Made by a program: the position numbers and the translations under genes. From Parachlamydiales bacterium (GTDB lineage: Bacteria; Chlamydiota; Chlamydiia; Chlamydiales; JAJFMK01): a stretch of 29,342 nt of DNA. This document shows positions 14,646-23,430 of this stretch, piece by piece (within the stretch, counting starts at the first letter, position 1; each line of letters starts with the position of its first letter). The notes beneath the pieces are model-generated. The model had not been told where the DNA came from. It saw nothing but the letters and a program-made list of their open reading frames with translations, and searched no databases. The DNA is taken from positions 1 through 29,342 of the forward strand of contig JAGVKY010000107.1 in NCBI GenBank assembly GCA_020050175.1, given 5' to 3'.

Positions 14646-15383
14646 TTAGATCGTGATTTCGAAGGGGATGCCATTCAGGTAGTCGAAGCTGACGAGCTTG
14701 TAGTCAACGCCATTAGCCGTTCCAAAGGGAAGGCTACCCGGTGGGAAATTGTGGAGATGGCCGAATAGACATAAAGTGGCGCCTGATTTTGCGATGATCT
14801 CGGAAGCTCTTGATGGTTTTAGCTCTTTGCCAATAGGCGGATAATGGGTCAAAACAATCTTTTTCCCCTCGCCCATCAGCTTGAGACTTTCCTGTAACCG
14901 ATTAAGCTCCCTAGCAAAAATCCTTTCTCTTTCTTCAGGGTCGAAATGCTTTTCTTTCATCGCCACTCCTACAAAATCTTTCTTTGGCACAAAAAAGGAA
15001 TATTCCTCTGTATCCCAAAGACGACTCCCCCCAATGACGATGTCGCCAAAGCGAAGGGCATTATTTTGAATGTAATGGAGCGTTTTAAAGGGGAGTTCTC
15101 TTAATTTTTTAAGGGATGACCACCAATAGTCGTGATTTCCCTCCAAAAGGACTTTAGTTCCTGGCAGGCTATCAAGCCACGCTAGATCGGGCAGGGCCTC
15201 TTCTAATTTTTTTCCCCATGAGATATCCCCTGGGATTAAAATCAGATCTTCGGGGCCGATATGGGCTCTCCAGTAGATTTCAAGGGGCTTTGGATGATCT
15301 TTCCAGACAGGACCAAAAGGGTCCATCGCTTTTCCCGGAACTCCAAGAGAGAGGTGGAGATCGGCTATCGCAAAAACTTTCAA
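14646..15383 (-). CDS. Metallophosphoesterase (calcineurin-like)
   Basis: A 245-aa enzyme with all five metal-binding motifs of calcineurin-like phosphoesterases: ADLH (7-10), PGDISW (51-56), EGNHDYWW (81-88), LTHYPP (178-183) and FGHLHN (207-212). The substrate is not predictable. It is the last gene of a minus-strand operon after hemH and glgC, 10 bp from glgC. I recall the same order beside glgC in Chlamydia trachomatis (CT488), supporting vertical inheritance. It starts at ATG 15383. Confidence 0.88.
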   Translation of the reverse strand: MKVFAIADLHLSLGVPGKAMDPFGPVWKDHPKPLEIYWRAHIGPEDLILIPGDISWGKKLEEALPDLAWLDSLPGTKVLLEGNHDYWWSSLKKLRELPFKTLHYIQNNALRFGDIVIGGSRLWDTEEYSFFVPKKDFVGVAMKEKHFDPEERERIFARELNRLQESLKLMGEGKKIVLTHYPPIGKELKPSRASEIIAKSGATLCLFGHLHNFPPGSLPFGTANGVDYKLVSFDYLNGIPFEITI

Positions 15384-15393
15384 ACTTTAAGGC

Positions 15394-16692
15394 CTAAATT
15401 TTAAAACCGTTTGGGATACGTACACCATGAGGAATGACCACCACTCCGTCGCGAATAAAGAGAAGATCGCTATCGTAATGGGTCAGCTTCTCCCGATTTG
15501 TGATCTCAACATCATTCCCTATGAAGACATTTGTGTCGATAATCGCATTTTTGATCACACACCCCATTCCTATGCTGGGCATATGCGGGTTGCGAAGCTC
15601 CGCAGGATGGGCGTAATAATCGTTACCCATGATGTAAGAAGAATCAATCACTGTTTCTTCACCAACAATCGTACGCGGGCCTAAAATTGAACGGGTTACT
15701 CTGTCAGCGGACACCAAACTCCCTTCACATACAATGGTCTCTTTCAAACGGGTATTTTTTATTTTTGGCCCTGGAAGATGGTGAGCCCCGCTATAAATAG
15801 GAGCATGATCTAAATGACATTGGAACTTAGGCTCTTGAGCTGTAAGGGCTAAGTTGGCATGAAAAAACGTCTCTACTGTTCCAATATCTTCCCAATACCC
15901 ATCGAAAAGATAGGAATAGACTCCCCCTTGTTTAACAGCAGTAGGGATGAGGTGCTTGCCAAAATCTTCACGCAGGTCATCTGCAAGCAGCTGGATCAAA
16001 GTCTGCTTCTTAAAAAGGTAAATTCCCATCGATCCTAAATAATTTTTGGGCACCCTTTTTTTCATCGAGGCTGGCACTTCAAAAAGTTTTAAGATCGCAT
16101 CATCCTGCGGTTTTTCATAAAAATCGACCACCTCCTGACTGTCATTTAACTTTAAGAGACCCATCCTTTTAGCCTCTTTCTCTTCAACAGGGAGACTTGC
16201 AACAACCAAATCTGCATCTTTTTCAAAGGCAAAGGCGATCATTTCTTGCAAATTCATGTTATAGAGCTGGTCCCCCGACAAGATAAGAAAATAATCGACT
16301 GGGGTTTCAGTCAGATAAGAAAGATTTTGGCGCACCGCATCAGCAGTCCCTTGATACCAACCGCTGTTAGTTGATTTTTGTTCGACACCCAAAACTTCTA
16401 CAAACCCTTTGGTCGTTGATAGATTGGGATAGCTTTGTGAAATATGCCGATGGAGCGAAGAAGAGAGGAACTGCGTCAAAATAAAAAGTTTTTCACACCC
16501 TGCATGAAGGGCATTAGAAATGGGGATATCAATCAAACGATACCGCCCGCCAAATGGCACAGCCGGCTTACATCTTCTCGTTGTTAGAGGAAAAAGCCTA
16601 GTCCCTTGTCCTCCGCCGAGGATAATACAACCGATCCGATCCATGTTGATCGCAAACCGGCCCGCGTCCCATTTTTCCTTGTGAGGTCCCAT
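15394..16692 (-). CDS. glgC: Glucose-1-phosphate adenylyltransferase
   Basis: An enzyme of 432 aa that makes ADP-glucose from glucose-1-P and ATP, the committed step of bacterial glycogen synthesis. The N-terminal nucleotide site IILGGGQGTRLFPLT is clear, followed by RCKPAVPFGGRYRLIDIPIS, the WYQGTADAVRQN active-site segment, DFGKHLIP, and a C-terminal left-handed beta-helix (IVGEETVIDSSYIMG). The start may be ATG 16692 or ATG 16644 (just before DRIGCIIL); neither has a good RBS, and the longer form leaves 26 bp after hemH. glgP is in the same window, so synthesis and breakdown are close together though in separate units. Confidence 0.95.
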   Translation of the reverse strand: MGPHKEKWDAGRFAINMDRIGCIILGGGQGTRLFPLTTRRCKPAVPFGGRYRLIDIPISNALHAGCEKLFILTQFLSSSLHRHISQSYPNLSTTKGFVEVLGVEQKSTNSGWYQGTADAVRQNLSYLTETPVDYFLILSGDQLYNMNLQEMIAFAFEKDADLVVASLPVEEKEAKRMGLLKLNDSQEVVDFYEKPQDDAILKLFEVPASMKKRVPKNYLGSMGIYLFKKQTLIQLLADDLREDFGKHLIPTAVKQGGVYSYLFDGYWEDIGTVETFFHANLALTAQEPKFQCHLDHAPIYSGAHHLPGPKIKNTRLKETIVCEGSLVSADRVTRSILGPRTIVGEETVIDSSYIMGNDYYAHPAELRNPHMPSIGMGCVIKNAIIDTNVFIGNDVEITNREKLTHYDSDLLFIRDGVVVIPHGVRIPNGFKI

Positions 16693-16718
16693 ATTCGGGA
16701 TACTAGTTTTTAAATATT

Positions 16719-17744
16719 TTATTTACTACACAGCTTTCGACAGCTGAAACAGAGAGACTTACAGCCTAATCGGCGAATCAACATTTGATTATTAGAAAGA
16801 AAAGATGACTGCAATAGTTCTTGGCATCCTTGAATCCATTCGGGATCTAACCCTAGGGCAGGAACTCGAAATGCTTTAATGCCTTGTTGTTCCACCTTAG
16901 GGAGATAACCTTTTCCAACTTCTTGAATGGTTTCAACATGATCGGAGGTGAAACTAATCGGCAAGAAAAGGAGATTCTTTCTTCCATCGATCCATGGTGC
17001 AACATCCTTTACAAGCTCTTGGGTATATGGCTTGATCCATTCCTTTTTTCCAAACTGAGATTGGAAAGCCAGAAGTGAGGAGCTCTCCGGAAAAGACTTC
17101 ATCACAGCCTGATAAGATTGTTTGCACTCATCTAAATAGAGATCACCTGAAGCAATGAATGAGAGCGGCACTCCATGTGCTGAAAAGAAAAGGAATGTCT
17201 CTTCCTCTTTTAATCCGTTCAACTTAAGTGTTTTTTTGATCTGACGCACAAAAGGGGCAATAAAAGCAGGGTGGTCGGGGTAGGAACGGACCCACCTGAG
17301 TCTCGTCACAACATTCCAAGGAAGGTGTTCTTCGAAAAAGCGGGCACAGCTGCCAGTTGTGGCATAAGTGAATTGAGGAAAAAGGGGGAGAACTCGAATT
17401 TCAGAAGCGGTTAAAGCTGAAATTTTTTTCTTAAAGTTTTCGTGAGTTGCATCCAAGTAGCGATGAAACGTGATGACTGGTGCACCTATCTGGCAAGAAA
17501 GCTGTTTCGCAAGGGCCTCAGTGTCATCAAAAATAGGGGATTTCCCCCCCATCTCTTCGTAATCCCGCTCGACAGTCTTAACTCTTTTTTTTGCGATGCG
17601 GCTAAACAGGAGCCGGTGAAGCAAGCGAGGAAGATTGGTCCGAATGACATCTCTATCTGTTAAAAGAGAAGTTAGAAAGGAGGGGATCTCATCTAAACTT
17701 CGAGGCCCCCCAAAATTGACTAGAACATAAGCTATTTCTGGCAT
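16719..17744 (-). CDS. hemH: Ferrochelatase, with C-terminal Cys cluster
   Basis: A 341-aa protoporphyrin/coproporphyrin ferrochelatase, the last iron-insertion step of heme synthesis. Seen are VNFGGPRS (9-16), EMGGKSPI (64-71), catalytic His in FFSAHGVP (H190) and the Glu motif SDHVETIQE (E271). At the end, C328, C332, C335 and C339 form a C-x3-C-x2-C-x3-C cluster. Some bacterial and animal ferrochelatases bind a [2Fe-2S] cluster through C-terminal cysteines, so a cluster is plausible here. It is the first gene of the hemH-glgC-phosphoesterase operon and diverges from the solute-binding gene across 27 bp, as beside hemZ in Chlamydia. Confidence 0.95.
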   Translation of the reverse strand: MPEIAYVLVNFGGPRSLDEIPSFLTSLLTDRDVIRTNLPRLLHRLLFSRIAKKRVKTVERDYEEMGGKSPIFDDTEALAKQLSCQIGAPVITFHRYLDATHENFKKKISALTASEIRVLPLFPQFTYATTGSCARFFEEHLPWNVVTRLRWVRSYPDHPAFIAPFVRQIKKTLKLNGLKEEETFLFFSAHGVPLSFIASGDLYLDECKQSYQAVMKSFPESSSLLAFQSQFGKKEWIKPYTQELVKDVAPWIDGRKNLLFLPISFTSDHVETIQEVGKGYLPKVEQQGIKAFRVPALGLDPEWIQGCQELLQSSFLSNNQMLIRRLGCKSLCFSCRKLCSK

Positions 17745-17771
17745 AAGGTAAAAAGACTATAGTAAGAAAAC

Positions 17772-18557
17772 ATGAATCGCAAAGTTCTTTGGTTGGGAGG
17801 GATTGCTCTCCTTCTCCTCATTTATCTTTTTTATCCCGCTAAAATGATGGAAAGCGGCATCAAAATCGGGCGCGACCCCCAAAATTTTGGTGCAGACCTC
17901 TTTGGCAAAGAGCCTTCCATTCTGGCTTTGACCAACGATCTTTTAGATGAGATGCCCTCTTCTTTTACACCCATCACTGTTGGGAGAGATTATTTCCGCT
18001 CGGAGCTTGCTAAAGGGACTATTTCTGGCTTTATCTTTTATGGGAATGACAACAGAGCCATTTTTCCTGGTCTTTTAGAATCTGATACTTTTTTCCCTCT
18101 TGGGTCGATCCTTGTCGTGCGGACAGACTCACCCGTCACAAATAACAAAGAGATCGAAGGAAAATCGATTGGTGTGATCAAGAATTCCTCGATCTACCTA
18201 GCTCTCGATAAACTCCCCACCTTCAAAATCGTCCCAGCAGAAACAATCTGGACACTCTTTGACCTCGTCCTCACCAAACGGGTCGACGGGATTGTCCTGG
18301 ATACTCTTGCCGCCTATGTTTACCTATACCGGATCCATAAAGATGTGCTCCGTTTCGTCCCCCCTCCTTTAACAAACGCGGGCATCCGTCTTTTTGCCCC
18401 CAACACCCCTGCTGGACAAGATCTCATTGCCAAATTTAACCACGACCTGGCCACTCTAACCGCAAGCGGTAAGCTCAAAGAGCTTTTTGAAAACTGGGAT
18501 TTCCCCGATTACCCCATCCTTCCTCCGCCAGAAGTTCCTCCTCCTCCCCCCAAATAA
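17772..18557 (+). CDS. Family-3 solute-binding protein (amino-acid type)
   Basis: A 261-aa protein with an N-terminal membrane segment (about 5-21), perhaps an uncleaved anchor or signal, and the fold of ABC amino-acid-binding proteins. The clearest signs are LGSILVVRTDSPV, IEGKSIGVIKNSSIYLAL, LVLTKRVDGIVLDTLAA and a C-terminal TASGKLKELFENWDFP, which is typical of the family. A Pro-rich tail (PPPEVPPPPPK) is unusual. It is divergent from hemH by 27 bp, matching the 'fliY'-type protein next to hemZ in Chlamydia. No permease or ATPase is adjacent. Arg/Gln/Cys specificity cannot be read. Confidence 0.8.
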   Translation: MNRKVLWLGGIALLLLIYLFYPAKMMESGIKIGRDPQNFGADLFGKEPSILALTNDLLDEMPSSFTPITVGRDYFRSELAKGTISGFIFYGNDNRAIFPGLLESDTFFPLGSILVVRTDSPVTNNKEIEGKSIGVIKNSSIYLALDKLPTFKIVPAETIWTLFDLVLTKRVDGIVLDTLAAYVYLYRIHKDVLRFVPPPLTNAGIRLFAPNTPAGQDLIAKFNHDLATLTASGKLKELFENWDFPDYPILPPPEVPPPPPK

Positions 18558-18618
18558 ACTCCTTAAAAACGTTGTGAAAAGGAAAAATAGAAAATTTTTT
18601 CTTAAGTTAAAGCCTTTA

Positions 18619-18815
18619 GATGTGAAATGAACGAACTTCACTTCTGTTGTGAGGTTAACCAGAAAGATGCAGAAATCCAGTTTATTTTCCCTTAGTGTCT
18701 TTTGGCAGGCCGTGACTTTAAACCGTCATGGCTTTTTCTTGCTCGTCATCCGTCAAAATTTTTATTTTTTTCTTGAATCTTTAAATCGAGATATGAAATG
18801 AAGGAACTTCACCTT
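18619..18815 (+). repeat. Imperfect direct repeat around a gene start
   Basis: The sequences at 18619-18643 and 18790-18815 share about 22 of 25 positions (GATRTGAAATGAA, then GAACTTCAC), and the T-rich stretch before each is also similar. The second copy contains the start of the 323-aa gene; the first has the same ATGA and an alternative start (NELHF). The copies are 171 bp apart, suggesting duplication of a gene's 5' end. Confidence 0.5.
18667..18801 (+). CDS. Possible 44-aa ORF coupled to next gene
   Basis: A frame from ATG 18667 to TGA 18799-18801 overlaps the next ATG by ATGA. It is moderately hydrophobic (HGFFLLVIRQNFYFFLESLN). No strong RBS and no family are seen; coupling is the only support. 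Confidence 0.22.
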   Translation: MQKSSLFSLSVFWQAVTLNRHGFFLLVIRQNFYFFLESLNRDMK

Positions 18816-19769
18816 AGTTTTGGGCAAATGATGCTACATAATGCGAAACCCTGTCTGTATCTCTTTCTGGCTCTCTTTTTCTGGGGAAATGCACGCGATC
18901 TCTGTGCCTTTTGGGATACAAGTATTGTTGACGGCCAAATCACTCAACCTAGCCAACAACATTCAAGTTCTCAGCTTGTATTGGCTGAAAATGGCTCTCC
19001 TGTTGTGGGCTTCGAAGAGGCTTTCAATAAAACCACTATTCCTTCTTATGATGTGATGGGAGCTACTTATAATGCGGAAACCAATACTTGGACTCTTTCA
19101 GCCCCACTTGACACCTCTCCTAATCCTACACTTCCCTCGATTGCAGTAGATAGCAATGGAAATGCCCTCCTTGTTTGGCAAAATTCAACGAGCACTTCCT
19201 TGAGCATAAATTATTCGATGTATAGTTCATTTACAAATAGCTGGTCTTCAGCTATTATCTTAGAAAGTGGAACTACGCTAAATGTCACTCAAGCATTCCC
19301 GCAAGTTTCGATCAATCCAAATGGCCAGGGCTTCATTTTTTGGGTGGCCACCGATTTTTCTATTCACTACGCCACAGTGTCCCCCAACTCACCCTTTATG
19401 CCCTTTAACATCGTTGGCCCGACTCAACTTGATATAAATCCCTTAACAAACGTTGCTGCTTCGCCCCAGCCTATAGCCCCTCCCATTCTTTTAGCAGGTC
19501 AAACTGTAGAAAATCGCTTTCCTTTTCAAACAGAATATGTCAATCAACTGACATGGCCTGCCAGCTCAACAGAAGGTGTAACTTCTTATACCGTCTTCCG
19601 AAATAAGAAACTCATTGCGACAATTCCCGCTGCCAATACAACGACATTTATTTTCAACGACCAACATATTTCTTTAAATTTGAGCTATACCTATGAAGTG
19701 ATAGCCGTTAAAAAGAAGAACAAAAGTTCTCCTGTTAAAGTTTTTATTCCAGCACGAGAGCCAAAATAA
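18798..19769 (+). CDS. Secreted protein with C-terminal fibronectin-III-like domain
   Basis: A 323-aa protein with an N-terminal hydrophobic segment (about 18-32, CLYLFLALFFWGN), probably an export signal. The middle (about 55-200) has repeated beta-propeller-like units such as PSIAVDSNGNALLVWQNS and PQVSINPNGQGFIFWVAT, in which a short beta hairpin is followed by an aromatic strand. The end (about 245-318) resembles a fibronectin-III domain: LTWPASSTEGVTSYTVFRN, then LSYTYEVIAV. It is Ser/Thr/Asn-rich. The function is unknown; surface binding is a reasonable guess. The next gene follows after 40 bp, and the two could be co-transcribed. Confidence 0.7.
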   Translation: MKELHLSFGQMMLHNAKPCLYLFLALFFWGNARDLCAFWDTSIVDGQITQPSQQHSSSQLVLAENGSPVVGFEEAFNKTTIPSYDVMGATYNAETNTWTLSAPLDTSPNPTLPSIAVDSNGNALLVWQNSTSTSLSINYSMYSSFTNSWSSAIILESGTTLNVTQAFPQVSINPNGQGFIFWVATDFSIHYATVSPNSPFMPFNIVGPTQLDINPLTNVAASPQPIAPPILLAGQTVENRFPFQTEYVNQLTWPASSTEGVTSYTVFRNKKLIATIPAANTTTFIFNDQHISLNLSYTYEVIAVKKKNKSSPVKVFIPAREPK

Positions 19770-19809
19770 TGAACCGTTCCAAGACTATGCCCCTGAAGGA
19801 AAAAGCCCT

Positions 19810-20556
19810 ATGAAAAGTTGGAATATCATTTTAGCCACAGCCATTTCCCTTTTCGCGCTTCCTTGTTTTGCTCTAGCCGAGGACCTTTGCCCCTACAGCA
19901 TTGAATCTTGTGAATCTTTCGAAGAAAATGAGTGCAGCTATTGTTCAGGGTGCTTTTTCCCCTTTTGCGAAGAGTGCGTCGATGGGAAGACAGGGCTTGT
20001 CGATAATTTCCATGCAGAAATAAATGTTAGTTATTTCATTTCAGCCAACAAGGCCGTCAATCAGATTTTTCATAGCAAAGGAATTAACTACCAGTTATCC
20101 CTTTTACTTCCTATAAATTGTGATCCCTGTTCGATTTTTAACCGTATCTTTCTTTGGGGGGCAGTTGATTATGTTCAGCTAAAAGGCCGCTCCTTATTTC
20201 TTGGAGACCACTCGACCTTTAAACTGGTCCCTATCACACTAGGATTGAAAGTCATTTTACCTCCCCTCGGCAGATTTAAGCTCTCTCCCTACTTTGGTTT
20301 TGGTGGCAAATACTATTTAATTTACAACCACAACCATAACCCTGTTGTACAAAGAGACATCCATAAAGAGGCTGTTGGCGGTGTTTTAGAAGCAGGGGTA
20401 AAGAAAATACTCTTCGAGAATTATCTCTTTGATTTCTTCGGTTCTTACTCTTTTGTTACGGTGGATCCTCCTTCCCATCACAAGCCCAATGTTGTGAATC
20501 ACAGGATTAACTGCGGCGGATGGAACATTGGCGGCGGCGTCGGCTACATGTTCTAG
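19810..20556 (+). CDS. Cysteine-rich outer-membrane beta-barrel protein
   Basis: A protein of 248 aa with a signal peptide ending near CFALA. A Cys-rich mature N-terminus follows, with about seven cysteines within 35 residues (ECSYCSGCFFPFCEECVDG), then INCDPC. The rest reads as a transmembrane beta-barrel (FHAEINVSYFISA, YFGFGGKYYLIY) and ends in aromatic GGGVGYMF; a terminal Phe is characteristic of outer membrane proteins. Chlamydiae use Cys-rich outer-membrane proteins linked by disulfides in place of much peptidoglycan, so an envelope role is likely. It is not one of the classical OmcA/OmcB/MOMP proteins. Confidence 0.75.
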   Translation: MKSWNIILATAISLFALPCFALAEDLCPYSIESCESFEENECSYCSGCFFPFCEECVDGKTGLVDNFHAEINVSYFISANKAVNQIFHSKGINYQLSLLLPINCDPCSIFNRIFLWGAVDYVQLKGRSLFLGDHSTFKLVPITLGLKVILPPLGRFKLSPYFGFGGKYYLIYNHNHNPVVQRDIHKEAVGGVLEAGVKKILFENYLFDFFGSYSFVTVDPPSHHKPNVVNHRINCGGWNIGGGVGYMF

Positions 20557-20601
20557 AAGGTAAATCGAAAAGATCAACAATCAAAATTAGAACCATCCTC
20601 T

Positions 20602-23205
20602 TTAGTAGATGCGGCAGCGGTCGTACTCACGGTATTCTTGACGGACAGCTTCAAGGATGGCAGGATCGGGCGGACAGGGTTCTATTCCCCAAATCTTATC
20701 CGCATAGTTTTTAATCGAAATATCTGTTGAGAAACGGCTCATGCCAGCAATGTTGTATATGACAGTTTCCGCCCAAGCATCTTGATCGCTATAAAGAAGA
20801 TCTACTTTCTTCTGAGTGTTGTAGTAAGGGAGAAGATCTTTGATCACGAAATAGCGGTCGCCTGGAGATTCGATGCTTCCTTCCACGAGCTGGCGATAGA
20901 GGCTTAAAAGGGCACTTTTTTCATGGTCATTCTCTGTCAGGGTGCCATCGCGCAAAGCCTCTACAGCACGACGCATGAGGGGTTCGGCGGCAAGTTCATC
21001 TTGTGGGTGATATTTACCAGAAGATCTCAACGCAGCCACCTCGTCTGCCGTCAATCCAAAAAGAAAGGGCCAATGTTCATCTCCGACCGCTTCCCTCATC
21101 TCCACATTGGCGCCATCGTCAGTACCAATGGTGAGAGCCCCATTCATCCCAAATTTCATATTCCCCGTGCCAGAGGCCTCCATTCCAGCTGTTGAAATTT
21201 GTTCTGACAGGTCGGCTGCGGGGATAATGATTTCGGCCTTTGAAACATTGTAATTTTCGATAAAAACAACTTTCAAAAGCGGACTTACTTTCGGATCGCG
21301 ATTCACCTTCCGGGCAATCAGATAAATGAGGTGAATGATGTTTTTAGCGGTCTCATAACTGGCTGCAGCTTTCCCAGCAAAAATAACGGTCCGTGGCACT
21401 CTGTGCTCTCCCTTCCCCTCTTTGATCTCAAAGTAGAGCATTAAAACATGGAGAGCATTCATCAACTGCCGTTTGTACTCATGGAATCGTTTGATCTGCA
21501 CATCAAAAATCGAATTGACATCCAAAACAGGAGGCGGAGCAAGAATCTGACCATGGGCGTCTTTGATCTTGACCGTATGGCGGACAAAATCAATGAGCTT
21601 TTGCTTATTTTTTCGTTTAACTTCTTGGAGCTCTGCTTTTGACTCTGGATCTTTGGCAAAATCTCTTAGCTTATCGATCTCTTCGAAATGGGTGATCCAC
21701 CCATCGCCAATCCTTTTTGTGATCCAATGAGCAAGATCTCCATTGCAAAGGTAGAGCCAGCGCCTCTGAGTGACACCATTTGTCACATTGATAAATTTAT
21801 TCGGCCAATAATTGTAAAAGTCACGAAAGACCGATTTTTTCAAAATCTCCGTATGAATGGCAGAAACACCGTTAACCGCATGAGAGCCGACAATCGAAAG
21901 ATTGGCCATTCGGACTTTATCATTATTGATGACAGACATCCTTCGGACAGGCTCTTCGTCGTTAGGATAACGCTGTCTTACGCCGTCACAGAAGTCTTGG
22001 TTGATCCTCTCAATAATCCTTGTTTGCCGAGGGAGAAGGTATTCCATCAGGTGACGATCCCACTGCTCTAAAGCTTCTGAGAGAACCGTGTGATTGGTAT
22101 AACTGACCACCTGCTGAGTAATTTCCCAGGCTGTTTTCCAAGGAAGATCGTAAATCTTGGTCAAACTGTGCATCAGTTCAGCTACAGTGAGAGCTGGATG
22201 GGTATCGTTAATCTGGATTCTTACCTTATCGGCAAAAGATCGGAAATTATCGTGCTGGTCGAGATATCGGCGGATAATATCTTGGACAGAGGCTGAAACC
22301 AGGAGGAATTCTTGTTTGAGCCTGATCCGTTTACCAGCGTCATGCCAATCGCTTGGGTAAAGGACATCCGTTAGAAGGGTGTTTTCGGCTGCTTGGTCAA
22401 GCTTACCGGCATTGTAGCGCTGTAGCTGGAAATTTCTTGGAGACTCTTTCGTTGACCAAAGGCGTAAGGTAACAACCGAATAATCTGTCTGATGGCTATA
22501 GCCGACGATCGGAACGTCATAGGGGAGCGTCCACACCTCTTCGTAATTTTCTAACGAATAGATTTCATCCCCATGGATATTTTTACTTGGAATCGCTTTG
22601 CCGCAAAATTTAACTGAAAGGCGGCGTAGATCTTGACGAAACTCCCAAGGATTTTCATTCATCAACCAAAGGTCGGGCGCCTCGATTTGACGTCCATCCC
22701 AAATCTGCTGCTCGAAAATTCCATACTGGTACCTTAGACCATAGCCGACAGCGGGATAATGCATTGTAGCCAGAGAATCTAGAAAGCAAGAGGCTAGTCG
22801 ACCAAGACCGCCATTCCCTAAAGCAGGGTCAAACTCACGAGAAGCAATATCATTAAACGAGTGGCCAAGCTTCTGCATGGTGATAAAAACAAGCTCTCTC
22901 GTCGACATGTTGACGATATTATTGAGGAGAAACTTGCCAGGCATGTACTCCATCGAGATGTAGTAAATCGTCTTTTTTTTCCGTTCGATAAGTGTCTTGT
23001 TGGTCGCCGTCCAGTTGATCATCACCTCTTCGCGAAGGGCATGGGAAAGGGCACGGTATAACTCATCGGAATTTGCCTCATCGATCGTTTTTCCCATCAT
23101 GGTGATGAGATAATGCTTCACTTTGATGGCGAGGCTTTCGGCAAGAGACTCTAACTGCAGTGTGTCGAGAGGCATGAGAAACAGGTTCTTTTTTTTTGTC
23201 ATCAT
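20602..23205 (-). CDS. glgP: Glycogen phosphorylase
   Basis: An 867-aa enzyme that releases glucose-1-phosphate from glycogen using a pyridoxal-phosphate cofactor. Conserved stretches include YISMEYMPGKFLLNN, FDPALGNGGLGRLASCFLDS, RIQINDTHPALTVAELM, FDVQIKRFHEYKRQLMN, and the PLP-lysine region EASGTGNMKFGMNGALTIGT. The length matches the family. The likely start is ATG 23205 with AAGGG upstream; an in-frame GTG lies at 23229. The gene is divergent from the 23236 ORF with only 30 bp between, so its promoter must overlap that gene or be very compact. With glgC and glk it gives the glycogen/glucose branch. Confidence 0.97.
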   Translation of the reverse strand: MMTKKKNLFLMPLDTLQLESLAESLAIKVKHYLITMMGKTIDEANSDELYRALSHALREEVMINWTATNKTLIERKKKTIYYISMEYMPGKFLLNNIVNMSTRELVFITMQKLGHSFNDIASREFDPALGNGGLGRLASCFLDSLATMHYPAVGYGLRYQYGIFEQQIWDGRQIEAPDLWLMNENPWEFRQDLRRLSVKFCGKAIPSKNIHGDEIYSLENYEEVWTLPYDVPIVGYSHQTDYSVVTLRLWSTKESPRNFQLQRYNAGKLDQAAENTLLTDVLYPSDWHDAGKRIRLKQEFLLVSASVQDIIRRYLDQHDNFRSFADKVRIQINDTHPALTVAELMHSLTKIYDLPWKTAWEITQQVVSYTNHTVLSEALEQWDRHLMEYLLPRQTRIIERINQDFCDGVRQRYPNDEEPVRRMSVINNDKVRMANLSIVGSHAVNGVSAIHTEILKKSVFRDFYNYWPNKFINVTNGVTQRRWLYLCNGDLAHWITKRIGDGWITHFEEIDKLRDFAKDPESKAELQEVKRKNKQKLIDFVRHTVKIKDAHGQILAPPPVLDVNSIFDVQIKRFHEYKRQLMNALHVLMLYFEIKEGKGEHRVPRTVIFAGKAAASYETAKNIIHLIYLIARKVNRDPKVSPLLKVVFIENYNVSKAEIIIPAADLSEQISTAGMEASGTGNMKFGMNGALTIGTDDGANVEMREAVGDEHWPFLFGLTADEVAALRSSGKYHPQDELAAEPLMRRAVEALRDGTLTENDHEKSALLSLYRQLVEGSIESPGDRYFVIKDLLPYYNTQKKVDLLYSDQDAWAETVIYNIAGMSRFSTDISIKNYADKIWGIEPCPPDPAILEAVRQEYREYDRCRIY

Positions 23206-23235
23206 GCATACTTCGCCCTTTGGAGTCACGTTTCA

Positions 23236-23430
23236 ATGCAAAAAAAAAATTTGCCTGGCGAAATTCCATTTTTTCTAACACTTTTTATCCTAGTCATGGC
23301 GGCAACTACTTGGATTGCTTATAGCCGTCCCTCAGGAAGAACAGGACAAGACCCCGTCAAAATTGACTTAGTTAGAAAGAGTGATACAGAAAAAGTCGAA
23401 CTTGCGAGGATGAGTGACCCCTCTATTTGA
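23236..23430 (+). CDS. Small single-TM protein before TauE-like gene
   Basis: A 64-aa protein with one membrane segment (about 10-28, IPFFLTLFILVMAATTWIA) and a charged C-terminus (PVKIDLVRKSDTEKVELARM). It begins at ATG 23236. Its end overlaps the next gene's start (GTG 23414) by 17 bp, so it is coupled to the TauE-like gene. FixH/CcoH proteins occupy this position before DsbD_2-like proteins in some cytochrome oxidase clusters, but this one is much shorter and the family is not recognisable. Confidence 0.5.
   Translation: MQKKNLPGEIPFFLTLFILVMAATTWIAYSRPSGRTGQDPVKIDLVRKSDTEKVELARMSDPSI

Noticed and set aside
14629..14768. Plus-strand ORF starting ATGGCAAAGC
   Set aside because: Runs antisense to the 3' end of the phosphoesterase and has no supporting features.
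20923..23061. Several plus-strand ORFs opposite glgP
   Set aside because: They are shadows of a highly conserved gene.
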